Shown piece by piece: positions 1-8,208 of a DNA stretch of 52,065 bases. Source of the DNA: Clostridia bacterium (GTDB lineage Bacteria; Bacillota; Clostridia; Oscillospirales; CAG-272); assembly GCA_028720145.1 (NCBI GenBank), contig JAQYLJ010000059.1, positions 1-52,065 of the forward strand, written 5' to 3'. Position numbers and translations under genes: made by a program. Position 1 is the first letter of the stretch. Each line of letters starts with the position of its first letter. The notes under the pieces are model-generated. The model worked only from the letters and a program-made list of their open reading frames with translations, had not been told where the DNA came from and made no database searches.

Positions 1-10
1 TCATAAAAAA

Positions 11-29
11 GAGCCGCAAAAAGCGGCTC
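11..29 (-). terminator. Rho-independent terminator closing the ruvC-truA operon
   Basis: A perfect 7-bp stem (GAGCCGC/GCGGCTC) with a 5-nt A/T loop is followed on the minus strand by six T residues (positions 10 to 5). It lies about 100 bp beyond the truA stop codon. It is the only terminator-like structure on that side, so it probably ends the leftward ruvC-truA transcript. Confidence 0.75.
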
Positions 30-40
30 GATGCCTCCGC

Positions 41-62
41 TTGACACTACCGTTAGTATCAA
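41..62. promoter_or_regulatory. 22-bp imperfect palindrome, possible operator
   Basis: The half-sites read TTGAYACTAM on both strands with only a few mismatches around the centre. The repeat starts with a TTGACA hexamer. MerR-family regulators bind such dyads between promoter elements, but no good -10 box is visible at a suitable distance on either strand. The regulated gene, if any, lies outside the window. This is inference only. Confidence 0.25.
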
Positions 63-126
63 ACAAAAGCGGGATTCTCACAAAAGAAGATTGTAAGCAA
101 TTTTGGGAAAAGCAGTTGTTTCGCGC

Positions 127-882
127 TTATTTTTCATAAAAAACGCGGTTGAGATATAGCCCCTCGGGCGGCGCCGTCATGCCGGCGCGGGTGCGGTCTT
201 TTGACGCGAGAATCGCGGGGACGTCCGACGGCTCCATGCGTCCGACGGCGACCTCGACGAGGGTCCCGACGATGATTCTCACCATGTTATAGAGGAATCC
301 GTCTGCCGCGACCGTCACAAGAAGAGTATCCCCGTCTCGCGTGACCGTTAACCGCGTCAGGTGCCGCACGGTATTCGCGACGGGCGACCCCTGCGCCTGA
401 AACGCGGAGAAATCGTGTTCTCCGACAAGATACCCCCCTGCTTCCTGCATCCGAGCGAGTCCCTCGTCCCCGATTTTTTTGGGATAGAACCACGCACGGT
501 GACAGAGAAACGGGTCGCGGAGCGGGGTGTTCGCGATGAGATAGACATATTCTTTTTCTGTCACATCGTGGCGAACATGGAAACTGTCGGGGCGAACCTC
601 GACATCGAAGACCGAGACATCGGGGGGCAGATGCCCCTGCACCGCGAGGGCGAGTTTCTCGGGCGGAATGGGAATCTCACCGCTCGGGAGTTCAACCGTC
701 AGGGTGGCGGCGCGGGCGTGTACCCCGCTATCGGTACGGGAACAGGAGGTCACGCGGCAAGTCACGCCGAACACGGCGGCGAACGCCTCGTTCAGAACCC
801 CCTGCACGGTACGGACATTCGGCTGAATCTGCGAGCCGTTAAAATCCGTCCCGACATAACGCAAACGCATGAGGTATTTCAC
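127..882 (-). CDS. truA: tRNA pseudouridine(38-40) synthase TruA
   Basis: TruA converts uridines 38-40 of tRNA anticodon stem-loops to pseudouridine in the cytoplasm. The catalytic motif SRTDSGVHA is present, with the nucleophilic Asp near residue 51. The rest matches a normal TruA of about 250 residues. I choose the GTG at 882 rather than an upstream ATG at 897. The GTG overlaps the ecfT stop codon (GTGA), the protein then starts MKYLMRLRY as is usual for the family, and a GGGGGT ribosome site lies just upstream. It is the last gene of the leftward ruvC operon, and ecfT-truA is a common pair in Firmicutes. Confidence 0.95.
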   Translation of the reverse strand: MKYLMRLRYVGTDFNGSQIQPNVRTVQGVLNEAFAAVFGVTCRVTSCSRTDSGVHARAATLTVELPSGEIPIPPEKLALAVQGHLPPDVSVFDVEVRPDSFHVRHDVTEKEYVYLIANTPLRDPFLCHRAWFYPKKIGDEGLARMQEAGGYLVGEHDFSAFQAQGSPVANTVRHLTRLTVTRDGDTLLVTVAADGFLYNMVRIIVGTLVEVAVGRMEPSDVPAILASKDRTRAGMTAPPEGLYLNRVFYEK

Positions 883-1718
883 AGCGAATACCCCCAACCA
901 ACGAGATCGGGCAGATATTTATTCCCTAGCACAATCGCCACGATGAGCGCGGCGAAGAGACAAGGCATGAAATAGTCGGAGAAATGCAAGTGATAGGCGC
1001 GGAGACGCGTCCTGCCCTTCCCGCCGCGGTAGCAACGGCACTCCATCGCGGTGGCGAGGTCCATCGCGCGCTGAAACGCCGAGATAAAGAGCGGCACGAT
1101 CACGGGAATAAGTGCCTTCACGCGGGTGATGAGCCCGCCCGTCGAGAGCGAGGAACCGCGGGATTTCTGCGCGTTCATAATCCGTCCCGTCTCCTCGGTG
1201 AGGGTCGGGATAAAGCGGAGCGCGATCGACATCATCATCGCGAACTCGTGCACCGGCACATGGAGCCATTTGAGAGGGGTCAAAAGGGATTCGATGGCAT
1301 CGGTGAGCGCAATGGGCGAGGTCGTATAGGTGAGCAGCAGGGTCGCCGAGACCACGAGCAGAATCACGCGCACCGCCATGAAGCCCGCGCGCCAAAGTCC
1401 CTCTTCATAGATATGAATGAACTTCCAAGCGAAGAGCGGCTCTCCCTCTCCCCCGGTCATAAGCAGATTGATGATCGAGGTGATAATGAGAATCAGGACA
1501 ATCGGGCGCAGAGAGCGCAGAATGGTGCGGAACGGAATCCCGCTTATCAGAATGAGAAACAGGGTGAACAGCGCCATAAGCGCATAGGTCAGAACATAGT
1601 GGCAGAGGAAGATGGCAACGATATAGGCAATCGACAGAAGAATCTTCACGCGCGGGTCCATGCGGTGGAGCACCGACTCTCCGGGGAAGAACTGTCCGAG
1701 TGTCATCTCTGTTTTCAC
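879..1718 (-). CDS. ecfT: ECF transporter membrane coupling protein EcfT
   Basis: EcfT is the transmembrane scaffold of energy-coupling-factor vitamin transporters. It links the two ATPases EcfA1 and EcfA2 to exchangeable substrate-binding S components. The protein has about 279 residues with several hydrophobic helices. It carries both Ala-Arg-Gly-type coupling helices: a segment RFIPTLTEE..RIMNAQKSRG and a segment AMDLATAMECRCYRGG. The start is a GTG overlapping the ecfA2 stop (GTGA) with a GGGAGG ribosome site 8 nt upstream. No S component lies nearby, so this is a shared (group II) ECF module whose specificity is set by proteins encoded elsewhere. Confidence 0.93.
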   Translation of the reverse strand: MKTEMTLGQFFPGESVLHRMDPRVKILLSIAYIVAIFLCHYVLTYALMALFTLFLILISGIPFRTILRSLRPIVLILIITSIINLLMTGGEGEPLFAWKFIHIYEEGLWRAGFMAVRVILLVVSATLLLTYTTSPIALTDAIESLLTPLKWLHVPVHEFAMMMSIALRFIPTLTEETGRIMNAQKSRGSSLSTGGLITRVKALIPVIVPLFISAFQRAMDLATAMECRCYRGGKGRTRLRAYHLHFSDYFMPCLFAALIVAIVLGNKYLPDLVGWGYSL

Positions 1719-2578
1719 GGTGTTTTCCTCCCTTTGAGCAGAGGTAAGAGCGCGTTCTTCACGCCGTCCACCGTATAGAGCGTCCCCGTGAGCGGGATTC
1801 CCCGCTCTTTGAGCGAGAGTGCGACATGGGCAATCTGCGGGACATCGAGACCGATGGAGTCCAGTTCTCCCGCGCGGGCAAAGATCTCATCGGTCGTCCC
1901 CTCGGCGTAGACCTCTCCGTGATTCATCACCACGACGCGGTCGCAGTAGGTCGCCATATCCTCCATGCTGTGCGAGACCAAAATCACGGTCGTCCCCGTC
2001 TTGTCCCGATAGCGGGTCAGCCCGCCGAGAATCTCTCTGCGTCCGCGGGGGTCGAGCCCTGCCGCGGGTTCATCGAGCACCAAGACATCGGGGCGCATCG
2101 CGAGGATGCCCGCGATGGCGGCGCGGCGCTTCTGCCCGCCCGAGAGGTCGAACGGCGACTTTTCGAGCAGGTCGGGGGTGAGACCGACAAACGAAATGAC
2201 CTCTCTCACCCGCTCTCGAATCTCGTCTTGTCCGAGTCCTTGGTTTCGGAGCGCGTAACCGATATCCTTTTCCACCGTTTCGTCAAACAGTTGGTACTCG
2301 GGGTACTGCATGACGAGACCCACGCGGAATCTGACAGAGCGAATCTCTTTGGGTTTCTCCCAAATATCTTTCCCATCGAGGAGCACACGCCCCTCGGCGG
2401 GACGAATCAGACCGTTGAGCATCTGCACGAGCGTGGATTTTCCGCTCCCGGTATGTCCGATAACCCCCGTGATGAGCCCGCGCTCAAATCCGACGCTGAC
2501 ATTTTTGAGCGCCTCGGTGCGGAACGGCGTCCCCACGCCGTAGAGGTGCGAGACCTGTTCGACTTCAAGAATCTTCAT
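1715..2578 (-). CDS. ecfA2: ECF transporter ATPase EcfA2
   Basis: This is a cytoplasmic ATPase subunit of the ECF transporter. It shows Walker A GHTGSGKST (residues 41-49), signature LSGGQKRR, and Walker B ending in DEPAAGLDP. The DEP form is typical of EcfA2, whereas EcfA1 carries DES. The start chosen (MKILEVEQV) lies in an ATGA overlap with the ecfA1 stop codon and has a GGGAGG site 7 nt upstream. An upstream in-frame start at 2623 would extend far into ecfA1 and lacks support. The gene works with ecfA1 and ecfT, to which it is translationally coupled. Confidence 0.94.
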   Translation of the reverse strand: MKILEVEQVSHLYGVGTPFRTEALKNVSVGFERGLITGVIGHTGSGKSTLVQMLNGLIRPAEGRVLLDGKDIWEKPKEIRSVRFRVGLVMQYPEYQLFDETVEKDIGYALRNQGLGQDEIRERVREVISFVGLTPDLLEKSPFDLSGGQKRRAAIAGILAMRPDVLVLDEPAAGLDPRGRREILGGLTRYRDKTGTTVILVSHSMEDMATYCDRVVVMNHGEVYAEGTTDEIFARAGELDSIGLDVPQIAHVALSLKERGIPLTGTLYTVDGVKNALLPLLKGRKTP

Positions 2579-3450
2579 GCGTCCGCCTCCCCCGCAAGGT
2601 GCGGTAACAAGGCGGCGACGCACTCGTCAGATGTCAGGCAATCAATCGGCAGGTCAAAGCCCGCCTCTCTAAGAGCCATGAGAAGTTCGACCGTCTGCGG
2701 GACTTCCAGCCCCCACCCGCGCAGGGTCTCGGCTTGGGAAAAGACCTCTTTCGGGGTGCCGTCCATGGCGAGCTTTCCCTCGTTTATTACGAGGATTCTG
2801 TCTGCGCGCGCGGCTTCCTCCATATAGTGGGTGATATGAATGACGGCGATGCCCTCGTCTCTGTGCAGACGCTCCATCGCATCGAGCACCTCATGTCTGC
2901 CGCGGGGGTCGAGCATGGCGGTGGATTCGTCGAAAATGATACAGTCGGGTTTCATGGCAATCATGCCCGCGATGGCGACTCGCTGTTTCTGCCCGCCCGA
3001 GAGTTTATGGGTAGCGTGGAGCGCGTATTCGGACATATCGACCTCTCGGAGCGCATCGTCCACACGGCGGCGAATCTCGGCGCGCGGGAGTCCGAGGTTC
3101 TCGGGCCCGAACGCGACATCCTCCTCGACCACCGTCGCGACCAACTGGTTATCGGGGTTCTGAAACACCATGCCGACCTTACGGCGCACTTCAAACAGGT
3201 CGTCCTCCGAAAAGTCGGGCGAAGTCGTGTCCACGCCGTCGACCGTCAGGCGACCCGCGGTCGGCTCCAAAATCAGGTTGAGGAGTTTCGCCAAAGTGGA
3301 CTTCCCCGACCCGTTATGCCCGAGGACGGCAATATACTCGCCGCGCGCGACCGAAAACGAAATGTCACGCACCGCGGGCACCGCGTCCCGCGGGGTATCG
3401 GCGTTATAGGTATACGCGAGATGCTCGCATACAATCAACTGTTCACTCAT
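2575..3450 (-). CDS. ecfA1: ECF transporter ATPase EcfA1
   Basis: This is the partner ATPase of EcfA2. Walker A is GHNGSGKST (residues 44-52), the signature is LSGGQKQR, and the Walker B region reads FDESTAMLDP, the form characteristic of EcfA1. The ATG at 3450 overlaps the last codons of the upstream methyltransferase gene. A TTG nine bases further upstream is possible but has no better ribosome site. The order ecfA1-ecfA2-ecfT-truA is highly conserved in Firmicutes, although there it usually follows ribosomal protein genes. Here it follows ruvC and a methyltransferase. Confidence 0.94.
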   Translation of the reverse strand: MSEQLIVCEHLAYTYNADTPRDAVPAVRDISFSVARGEYIAVLGHNGSGKSTLAKLLNLILEPTAGRLTVDGVDTTSPDFSEDDLFEVRRKVGMVFQNPDNQLVATVVEEDVAFGPENLGLPRAEIRRRVDDALREVDMSEYALHATHKLSGGQKQRVAIAGMIAMKPDCIIFDESTAMLDPRGRHEVLDAMERLHRDEGIAVIHITHYMEEAARADRILVINEGKLAMDGTPKEVFSQAETLRGWGLEVPQTVELLMALREAGFDLPIDCLTSDECVAALLPHLAGEADA

Positions 3451-4315
3451 CTTTTTCAAAAGTATGGCGCACGCTCGAGCCGCAAGGCAGAATGTAATCG
3501 GAATCCCCGACCGGAATCCCGAGTTCGTCCGCCTCGGTCACACCGCCAAATTTTTCTCCAATCCGCAGTTTCGTGATATAGCGCATCGCAGACGCGCTAA
3601 GCCCCGTGGTATATGAATTGAGCAGGAAGAAGAGGGGCTTGTCCGAGAGAACCCCCGAAACGAGTTTCACGAGGTCGTCGATGCTCTCTTCGATTTTCCA
3701 CACCTCGCCCGTCGGTCCGCGCCCGTAGGAGGGCGGGTCCATAATCACCGCGTCATAGCGGTTCCCGCGGCGAATCTCCCGCTCGACGAATTTTCGGCAG
3801 TCGTCCACGATATAGCGAATGGGCGCGTCGGCAAGACCCGAGAGCACCGCATTCTCTTTCGCGGCGGCGACCATGCCTTTCGCGGCATCGACATGGCAGA
3901 CAGACGCGCCCGCCTTCGCCGCGGCGACGGTGGCACCGCCCGTATAGGCAAAGAGGTTCAGGACTTTAATCGGGCGCCCCGCGCGGCGAATCAGGTCGGA
4001 GAACCAATCCCAGTTCGCCGCCTGTTCGGGGAACAGACCTGTATGCTTGAAGCCCATGGGTTTGATGCGGAAACGGAGGTCTCCGTACCGCACCGTCCAA
4101 CTCTCGGGGAGCCGATTCTCGCTCCACGCGCCGCCGCCCGCCTTCGAGCGGTGGTAGGACGCATCCGCCTTTTGCCAGAGCGGATGTTTCTTCTCGGTAT
4201 GCCAAATCACCTGCGGGTCGGGGCGGATGAGAATATAGTTCCCCCAGCGTTCCAGTTTATCCCCGTCGCTCGTGTCGAGCAGTTCATAGTCTTTCCAAGC
4301 GTCACAAATCCACAT
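3443..4315 (-). CDS. Class I SAM-dependent methyltransferase, RlmI/RlmL-like
   Basis: A protein of 290 residues with a Rossmann-type SAM domain. Motif I is LNLFAYTGG (about residue 123), and the catalytic-region motif IV is VIMDPPSYGRG. This DPPSYG form is typical of the 23S rRNA cytosine-C5 or guanine-N2 methyltransferase group related to RlmI/RlmL. Unlike RlmI it lacks an N-terminal PUA domain, so target and base are uncertain. Transfer of a methyl group to rRNA is inferred from family membership. The start ATG has a GAGGA site and lies 9 bp beyond the ruvC stop. The 3' end overlaps ecfA1, so it is part of the ruvC operon. Confidence 0.82.
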   Translation of the reverse strand: MWICDAWKDYELLDTSDGDKLERWGNYILIRPDPQVIWHTEKKHPLWQKADASYHRSKAGGGAWSENRLPESWTVRYGDLRFRIKPMGFKHTGLFPEQAANWDWFSDLIRRAGRPIKVLNLFAYTGGATVAAAKAGASVCHVDAAKGMVAAAKENAVLSGLADAPIRYIVDDCRKFVEREIRRGNRYDAVIMDPPSYGRGPTGEVWKIEESIDDLVKLVSGVLSDKPLFFLLNSYTTGLSASAMRYITKLRIGEKFGGVTEADELGIPVGDSDYILPCGSSVRHTFEKDE

Positions 4316-4324
4316 GGCTCGTCC

Positions 4325-4822
4325 TCACTTATTGAAATACGCGGCGATCCCCGAGCCGCAGGTCTGTCCGTGACAGAGCGCGACCGCGAGCGCGTCTGCG
4401 GTGTCATCGGGTTTCGGCGGCTGTTTCAGGTGAAGAAGCGAGGTCACCATGGCGATGACCTGTTTCTTCTCGGCGAGACCGTAGCCGACGACCGCCTGTT
4501 TGACCTGTAAGGGGGTGTACTCATACATGGGGAGCCCGTATTCCTCTGCCGCGAGCAGAATCACGCCGCGCGCCTCCGCGACTTTGATACCCGTCGTGAT
4601 ATTGGTGTTGAAAAAGAGTTCCTCCATCGCGACCTGTGCGGGCTTGTACTTCTCAATAATGCGGCACATCTCGTCGTGAATGGTCTTAAGCCGCGCGGAG
4701 AGCGGAGTGTGCGCCGGCGTGGAAATGTCCCCGCAGGCGATAGGACGGAAGCGTCCGCCCGTGACATCGACCACGCCCCAACCGACGATGGCGTACCCCG
4801 GGTCAATCCCCAAAATCACCAT
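4325..4822 (-). CDS. ruvC: Holliday junction endonuclease RuvC
   Basis: RuvC cleaves Holliday junctions symmetrically after branch migration by RuvAB. The 165-residue protein has the RNase H-like fold with acidic residues in the expected places: D7 in GIDPG, E67 in AMEELFF, and the pair D140/D143 in DDTADALA. The start is MVILGIDPG, preceded by AAGGAGG. A longer reading frame to 4876 would include the promoter and is rejected. It heads the leftward operon and is transcribed divergently from ruvAB, so the whole ruvABC set is reunited around one intergenic region. Confidence 0.95.
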   Translation of the reverse strand: MVILGIDPGYAIVGWGVVDVTGGRFRPIACGDISTPAHTPLSARLKTIHDEMCRIIEKYKPAQVAMEELFFNTNITTGIKVAEARGVILLAAEEYGLPMYEYTPLQVKQAVVGYGLAEKKQVIAMVTSLLHLKQPPKPDDTADALAVALCHGQTCGSGIAAYFNK

Positions 4823-4864
4823 ACGAAACGCCTCCTTCCCCAAATTACAATATAAATTCAGCAT

Positions 4865-4893
4865 AGTATAGCACAACTCACCGATGAAGTCAA
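4865..4893 (-). promoter_or_regulatory. Sigma-A type promoter for the ruvC operon
   Basis: On the minus strand TTGACT (4893-4888) and TATACT (4870-4865) are separated by 17 bp. The start point would lie about 35 bp before the ruvC ATG. It is back to back with the ruvA promoter. No SOS (LexA) box was recognised between the two. Confidence 0.8.
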
Positions 4894-4932
4894 ATGAGGT
4901 TTTGAAAACAAAGTCGAACGCGCGTTTTTTTC

Positions 4933-4961
4933 TTTACTTTCCCCGTCCGCTATGGTATAAT
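4933..4961 (+). promoter_or_regulatory. Sigma-A type promoter for ruvAB
   Basis: TTTACT (4933-4938) and a perfect TATAAT (4956-4961) are spaced by 17 bp. An extended -10 TG lies one base before the -10 box. The ruvA start codon follows 30 bp downstream. Confidence 0.8.
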
Positions 4962-4991
4962 GCTGTTAATAAAAAACACGGGGGTTCACTC

Positions 4992-5600
4992 ATGTTCTAC
5001 TATCTTGACGGCATCCTCGCCGTGCGGGAGCCGAATATGGCGGTCATCGACTGCGGCGGGGTCGGCTATCGGCTGACCGTGAGTTTCACGACCGCGAACG
5101 CGCTCGCGTCCAAGACGGGGACGCGGGTCAAACTCCTCACCTATCTGCAAGTCCGTGAAGACGGCATGGAACTCTTCGGGTTCGCGGACGAGCATGAACT
5201 CGACTGCTTCAAACTGCTCATCGGGGTCTCGGGCGTAGGTCCCAAAGCCGCCATGTCCATTCTCTCGGTCCTCCCGCCCGACCGGTTCTCGCTCGCGGTA
5301 TGCACCGAGGATGTCAAGGCACTCGCCAAAGCGCCGAATGTCGGGACAAAGACCGCCGCGCGCATTGTCCTCGAACTCAAAGACAAGGTGGCGGGCGCGG
5401 CACTCTCGCAGACACAGAGCGGTATCGGAAATGTGGCGGTGTCTCAACCGATGGGACAAGGCAAACTCGCGGACGCGGTCGAGGCACTCATGACCCTCGG
5501 GTATGACCGCTCTTCTGCCGTCAGTGCGCTCTCGGGTCTCGACGCGGAGAAACTCTCCCTCAACGACCTGATTTCTCAAGCACTCAAAAAGTTTTTATAA
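4992..5600 (+). CDS. ruvA: Holliday junction branch migration protein RuvA
   Basis: RuvA binds the four-way junction as a tetramer and loads the RuvB motor. The 202-residue protein shows the N-terminal OB domain (MFYYLDGILAVREPN), two helix-hairpin-helix segments (LLIGVSGVGPKAAMSIL and LAKAPNVGTKTAARIV) and a C-terminal RuvB-contacting domain (DAVEALMTLGY). I start at the ATG at 4992, with GGGGG upstream. The longer frame from 4884 would contain the promoter. It lies 9 bp before ruvB and is clearly cotranscribed with it. Confidence 0.95.
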   Translation: MFYYLDGILAVREPNMAVIDCGGVGYRLTVSFTTANALASKTGTRVKLLTYLQVREDGMELFGFADEHELDCFKLLIGVSGVGPKAAMSILSVLPPDRFSLAVCTEDVKALAKAPNVGTKTAARIVLELKDKVAGAALSQTQSGIGNVAVSQPMGQGKLADAVEALMTLGYDRSSAVSALSGLDAEKLSLNDLISQALKKFL

Positions 5601-5609
5601 GGAGCCGCG

Positions 5610-6665
5610 ATGGAAACAGAGTTTGATTTTGAAGATCGCATCCTGTCGAATGAATACGAGCCGAGCGAGGACAGTCAAGAAGTCAGTCTCCGTCCGAAGA
5701 CCCTCGACGAATATGTCGGGCAGGACAAGGCGAAAGACAATCTGAAAATCTATATCGAATCGGCGAAGATGCGCGCGACCGCGCTCGACCATGTCCTTCT
5801 CTACGGTCCTCCCGGTCTCGGGAAAACCACCCTCGCGAATGTCATCGCGAACGAGATGGGGAAACCCATTCGGATCACCTCCGGACCCGCCATCGAGAAG
5901 ATAGGCGACCTCGTCGCCATCCTCACCAACATGGAGGCGGGAGACATTCTCTTCATCGACGAGATTCACCGTCTGTCGCGACAGGTCGAAGAGGTGCTCT
6001 ACCCCGCGATGGAGGACTATGCCGTCGATATCATCATCGGGAAAGGTCCGAGCGCGCGGAGCATCCGTCTCGACTTAAAGCCCTTTACCCTCATCGGCGC
6101 GACCACCCGCGCGGGGCAAATGACCACCCCGCTCCGCGATCGTTTCGGGGTGCTCTTGAAACTGGAGATCTACACCCCCGATGAACTCGCGACCATCGTC
6201 CGCCGCAGTGCAAATCTGCTCGGCATTGAAGTGACCGAAGAGGGCACCTACCAGATAGCGACCCGCTCCCGCGGGACCCCGCGTATCGCGAACCGACTGC
6301 TCAAACGCATTCGGGACTTCGCCCTCGTCAAGGGGGACGGCGTGATTACGGGTGAAATCGCCCGCATGGGGCTCAAAATGCTGGATATCGACGAATTGGG
6401 TCTCGATGCGACCGACCGCCGCATGATGGAGTCCATCATCAAGTACTACGGCGGCGGACCCGTCGGGCTGGAGACCATCGCCGCGACCACGGGCGAAGAG
6501 GCGGTCACGATTGAGGATGTCTATGAGCCCTATCTCATGCAGATCGGATTCCTCTCCCGCACCCCGCGCGGGCGGTGCGTCACCAAACTCGCCTATGAGC
6601 ATCTCGGGATTCCCTATCGCGGGAACGGGGGGCAGACCTCGTTCTTCGACCCCGAGGACAAGTAA
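5610..6665 (+). CDS. ruvB: Holliday junction branch migration ATPase RuvB
   Basis: RuvB is the AAA+ hexameric motor that drives branch migration with RuvA. Visible motifs are Walker [10 protein letters not shown], Walker B with DEIHR, sensor 1 [10 protein letters not shown], and the arginine finger region PLRDRFG. A C-terminal winged helix ends in FLSRTPRGR. The length of 351 residues is normal. AAGGAG overlaps the ruvA stop region and sets the start. A repeat-rich convergent intergenic region follows. Confidence 0.96.
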   Translation: METEFDFEDRILSNEYEPSEDSQEVSLRPKTLDEYVGQDKAKDNLKIYIESAKMRATALDHVLLYGPPGLGKTTLANVIANEMGKPIRITSGPAIEKIGDLVAILTNMEAGDILFIDEIHRLSRQVEEVLYPAMEDYAVDIIIGKGPSARSIRLDLKPFTLIGATTRAGQMTTPLRDRFGVLLKLEIYTPDELATIVRRSANLLGIEVTEEGTYQIATRSRGTPRIANRLLKRIRDFALVKGDGVITGEIARMGLKMLDIDELGLDATDRRMMESIIKYYGGGPVGLETIAATTGEEAVTIEDVYEPYLMQIGFLSRTPRGRCVTKLAYEHLGIPYRGNGGQTSFFDPEDK

Positions 6666-6688
6666 GCGACAATCGGCGTAACCGGTTG

Positions 6689-6778
6689 CGGCGGGAGCAA
6701 GCCCCCCGCCCTACGCGCAAAAAACTTCACACGGGAACAAAAAATGAATTTCGGCGGGAGCAAGCCCCCCGCCCTACG
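6689..6778. repeat. Two direct copies of a 27-bp GC-rich repeat
   Basis: Positions 6689-6715 and 6752-6778 are identical 27-mers. Each contains an inverted repeat GGCGGG...CCCGCC and ends in CTACG. The copies are separated by 36 bp of unrelated A-rich sequence. The pattern resembles short interspersed palindromic elements scattered in intergenic regions of many bacteria. Two copies with a unique spacer are not enough for a CRISPR array. Confidence 0.75.
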
Positions 6779-6821
6779 GGATATTTGAAACAAACCTTTC
6801 AAGTTTTATTTAGAAACCGAA

Positions 6822-6868
6822 ACAAAGAGCAAAGCGCGACCCGAAATGGGTCGCGCTTTGCTCTTTGT
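6822..6868. terminator. Perfect 21-bp-stem hairpin, probable bidirectional terminator
   Basis: Arms at 6822-6842 and 6848-6868 are perfectly complementary around a 5-nt loop. There is no clean T-tract on either side, although the minus strand continues TTTCGGTTTCT. It sits between convergent genes, so a bidirectional terminator is the simplest reading. Confidence 0.55.
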
Positions 6869-6946
6869 CCGCGCGGACAGAGTCCGCGGGGAGCAGATTG
6901 GATTCGAGGGGCGCGGTAGGGTTCCGCGCGGACAGAGTCCGCGGGG
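6869..6946. repeat. Two direct copies of a 23-bp hairpin repeat
   Basis: Positions 6869-6891 and 6924-6946 are identical. Each holds CGCGGAC and GTCCGCG separated by 3 nt, so each can form a short hairpin. They directly follow the long terminator-like hairpin. Function unknown. Confidence 0.7.
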
Positions 6947-6954
6947 CGGTGATA

Positions 6955-7089
6955 TTAAAGGGTGGAAAGAATATAGATAATCACGCCGGAAATCGTGCCG
7001 ACGACCATCAGGACAGCGAGCGCCAAAGCGACGATTCGGCTGACGGTCATACCGCTCGGTCCTTTGCGTTTCTGTTGATCTTTACTCAT
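6955..7089 (-). CDS. Small single-pass membrane protein (44 residues)
   Basis: The gene is short but well supported. An ATG at 7089 lies 4 nt after a GGAGATA ribosome site, and the start overlaps the last 8 bases of the MreB-like gene, implying coupled translation. The product begins MSKDQQKRKG, is strongly basic at the N-terminus, and has one hydrophobic helix from about residue 19 to 41 (IVALALAVLMVVGTISGVII). It should be a type II or tail-like inner-membrane peptide. No family is recognised. Coupling to an actin homologue suggests a role near the cell-shape machinery, which is inference. Confidence 0.7.
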   Translation of the reverse strand: MSKDQQKRKGPSGMTVSRIVALALAVLMVVGTISGVIIYILSTL

Positions 7090-8122
7090 TCGTATCTCCT
7101 AACCCGGTTCCACCGGCGTGTTTGATATAGATTTCCGAGACATTACGGAATGCAGAGGGGATATTCTCGGGCAGAATGTCGAACATTTCCGCGAGCCCGA
7201 GGGCGACGCACCCGACCGGGTTGTCCACCCGCGCGGCGGAAACCCCCGTCACGCCGACCACCATCTGTTCGAGCCCGTCGAGCAGAGAGCCGCCGCCCGA
7301 GAGCTGAATCCCCGTCTCAAAGACGGTGGAGACGAACTCCGAGGGAATCTTGGTGACGGCGACAAAAATCGCTTCCAAAATCATGGAGAGCGGGCGTTCG
7401 AGCGAATCGTAGAGTTCCGCAGAGGTGACCTTCGCCTTGACTTCCCGTCCGGCATGGTCGCGACCGCGCACTTCCATGGATTTCCCCATGGAGCCCGCCC
7501 AGACGGAGCCGACCTTCATCTTGATCTGTTCCGCCGTCCGCAGACTGATGCTGATTTTCCGATATTTTTGAAAATATTCCGCGATGGCGCGGTCAAAAGT
7601 CTGCCCGCCGACATCCACGGTCTTCATATAGTAGATTCTGCCCCGACAGAGGAGCATCACATTTGTATGCGTCGCACCGATATCCACGATGAGACAGCCC
7701 GCGGGCAGACGGAGAAAGGTCCCCGCGAGTGCGGCGAGCGGCGCATAGACGAGATGACAGGACGCGGCGCCGAGTTCCTCGGCGATCTCCCCGATGAGTT
7801 CCTCTTCACTGTCCCCAATGTCGCAGGGGACCGAGAGAATCAGGTCGGTATCATTCCCGCCGCCCGCGGTCACAAGACAGGTGCGGAGGACGGTACGCAG
7901 AACCTCGGGGGACTTGGTCAGCCCTTCTGTGAAAGGACGGCTCAGGGAAAAGCGACGGTCCGGCATATTCAATTTTTGTTCCGCGGCGGCTCCCGCTGCC
8001 ACAATGCGTCCGGTGTCTCTGTCGAGCGCGACGACGGCAGGGTCTTTTAAGACCAAACCGCATCCCGGTGCCGCGGCATAAAGGGTGGCGCCGCCCATGT
8101 CGATTCCAAGTCGGTTTTGCAT
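7082..8122 (-). CDS. MreB/Mbl-like actin homologue, rod-shape determining protein
   Basis: MreB proteins form membrane-associated filaments that direct cell-wall synthesis. The 346-residue product has the actin ATPase signatures: phosphate-1 GIDMGGATL at residues 5-13, phosphate-2 IVDIGATHTNV, and the adenosine motif ETGIQLSGGGSLLDGL near the C-terminus. Motifs are somewhat divergent from canonical MreB, and the gene is not next to mreC/mreD, so it may be a paralogue (Mbl- or MreBH-like). The start at 8122 is preceded by AAAGGAAC. A promoter lies 30 bp upstream. Confidence 0.85.
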   Translation of the reverse strand: MQNRLGIDMGGATLYAAAPGCGLVLKDPAVVALDRDTGRIVAAGAAAEQKLNMPDRRFSLSRPFTEGLTKSPEVLRTVLRTCLVTAGGGNDTDLILSVPCDIGDSEEELIGEIAEELGAASCHLVYAPLAALAGTFLRLPAGCLIVDIGATHTNVMLLCRGRIYYMKTVDVGGQTFDRAIAEYFQKYRKISISLRTAEQIKMKVGSVWAGSMGKSMEVRGRDHAGREVKAKVTSAELYDSLERPLSMILEAIFVAVTKIPSEFVSTVFETGIQLSGGGSLLDGLEQMVVGVTGVSAARVDNPVGCVALGLAEMFDILPENIPSAFRNVSEIYIKHAGGTGLGDTNE

Positions 8123-8152
8123 GAACAGTTCCTTTACAGCGAATGTAGTAGA

Positions 8153-8181
8153 ATTATATACCATATCGCCGAAGAATGCAA
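8153..8181 (-). promoter_or_regulatory. Sigma-A type promoter for the MreB-like gene
   Basis: On the minus strand TTGCAT (8181-8176) and a perfect TATAAT (8158-8153) are spaced by 17 bp, between the recD2 stop and the MreB-like start. The gene and its small partner are therefore probably expressed independently of recD2. Confidence 0.75.
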
Positions 8182-8208
8182 GGGCAAGTTTGATTTCATT
8201 CTCGATTC

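Larger units (their letters stand above)
6666..6954. other. Repeat-rich convergent intergenic region
   Basis: No gene is supported here. The stretch holds two copies of a 27-bp G/C-rich repeat, a very long perfect hairpin and two copies of a 23-bp hairpin-forming repeat, all described separately. It lies between the 3' ends of ruvB (rightward) and the small membrane gene (leftward). Hypothetical reading frames here only translate the repeats. Confidence 0.7.

Noticed and set aside
4823-4991. Possible LexA box between ruvC and ruvA
   Set aside because: I looked for the Gram-positive GAAC-N4-GTTC dyad and did not find a convincing match between the two promoters.
6689-6778. Possible CRISPR array in the repeat-rich gap
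   Set aside because: Only two copies with one 36-bp spacer, no cas genes, and the repeat resembles a scattered palindromic element.
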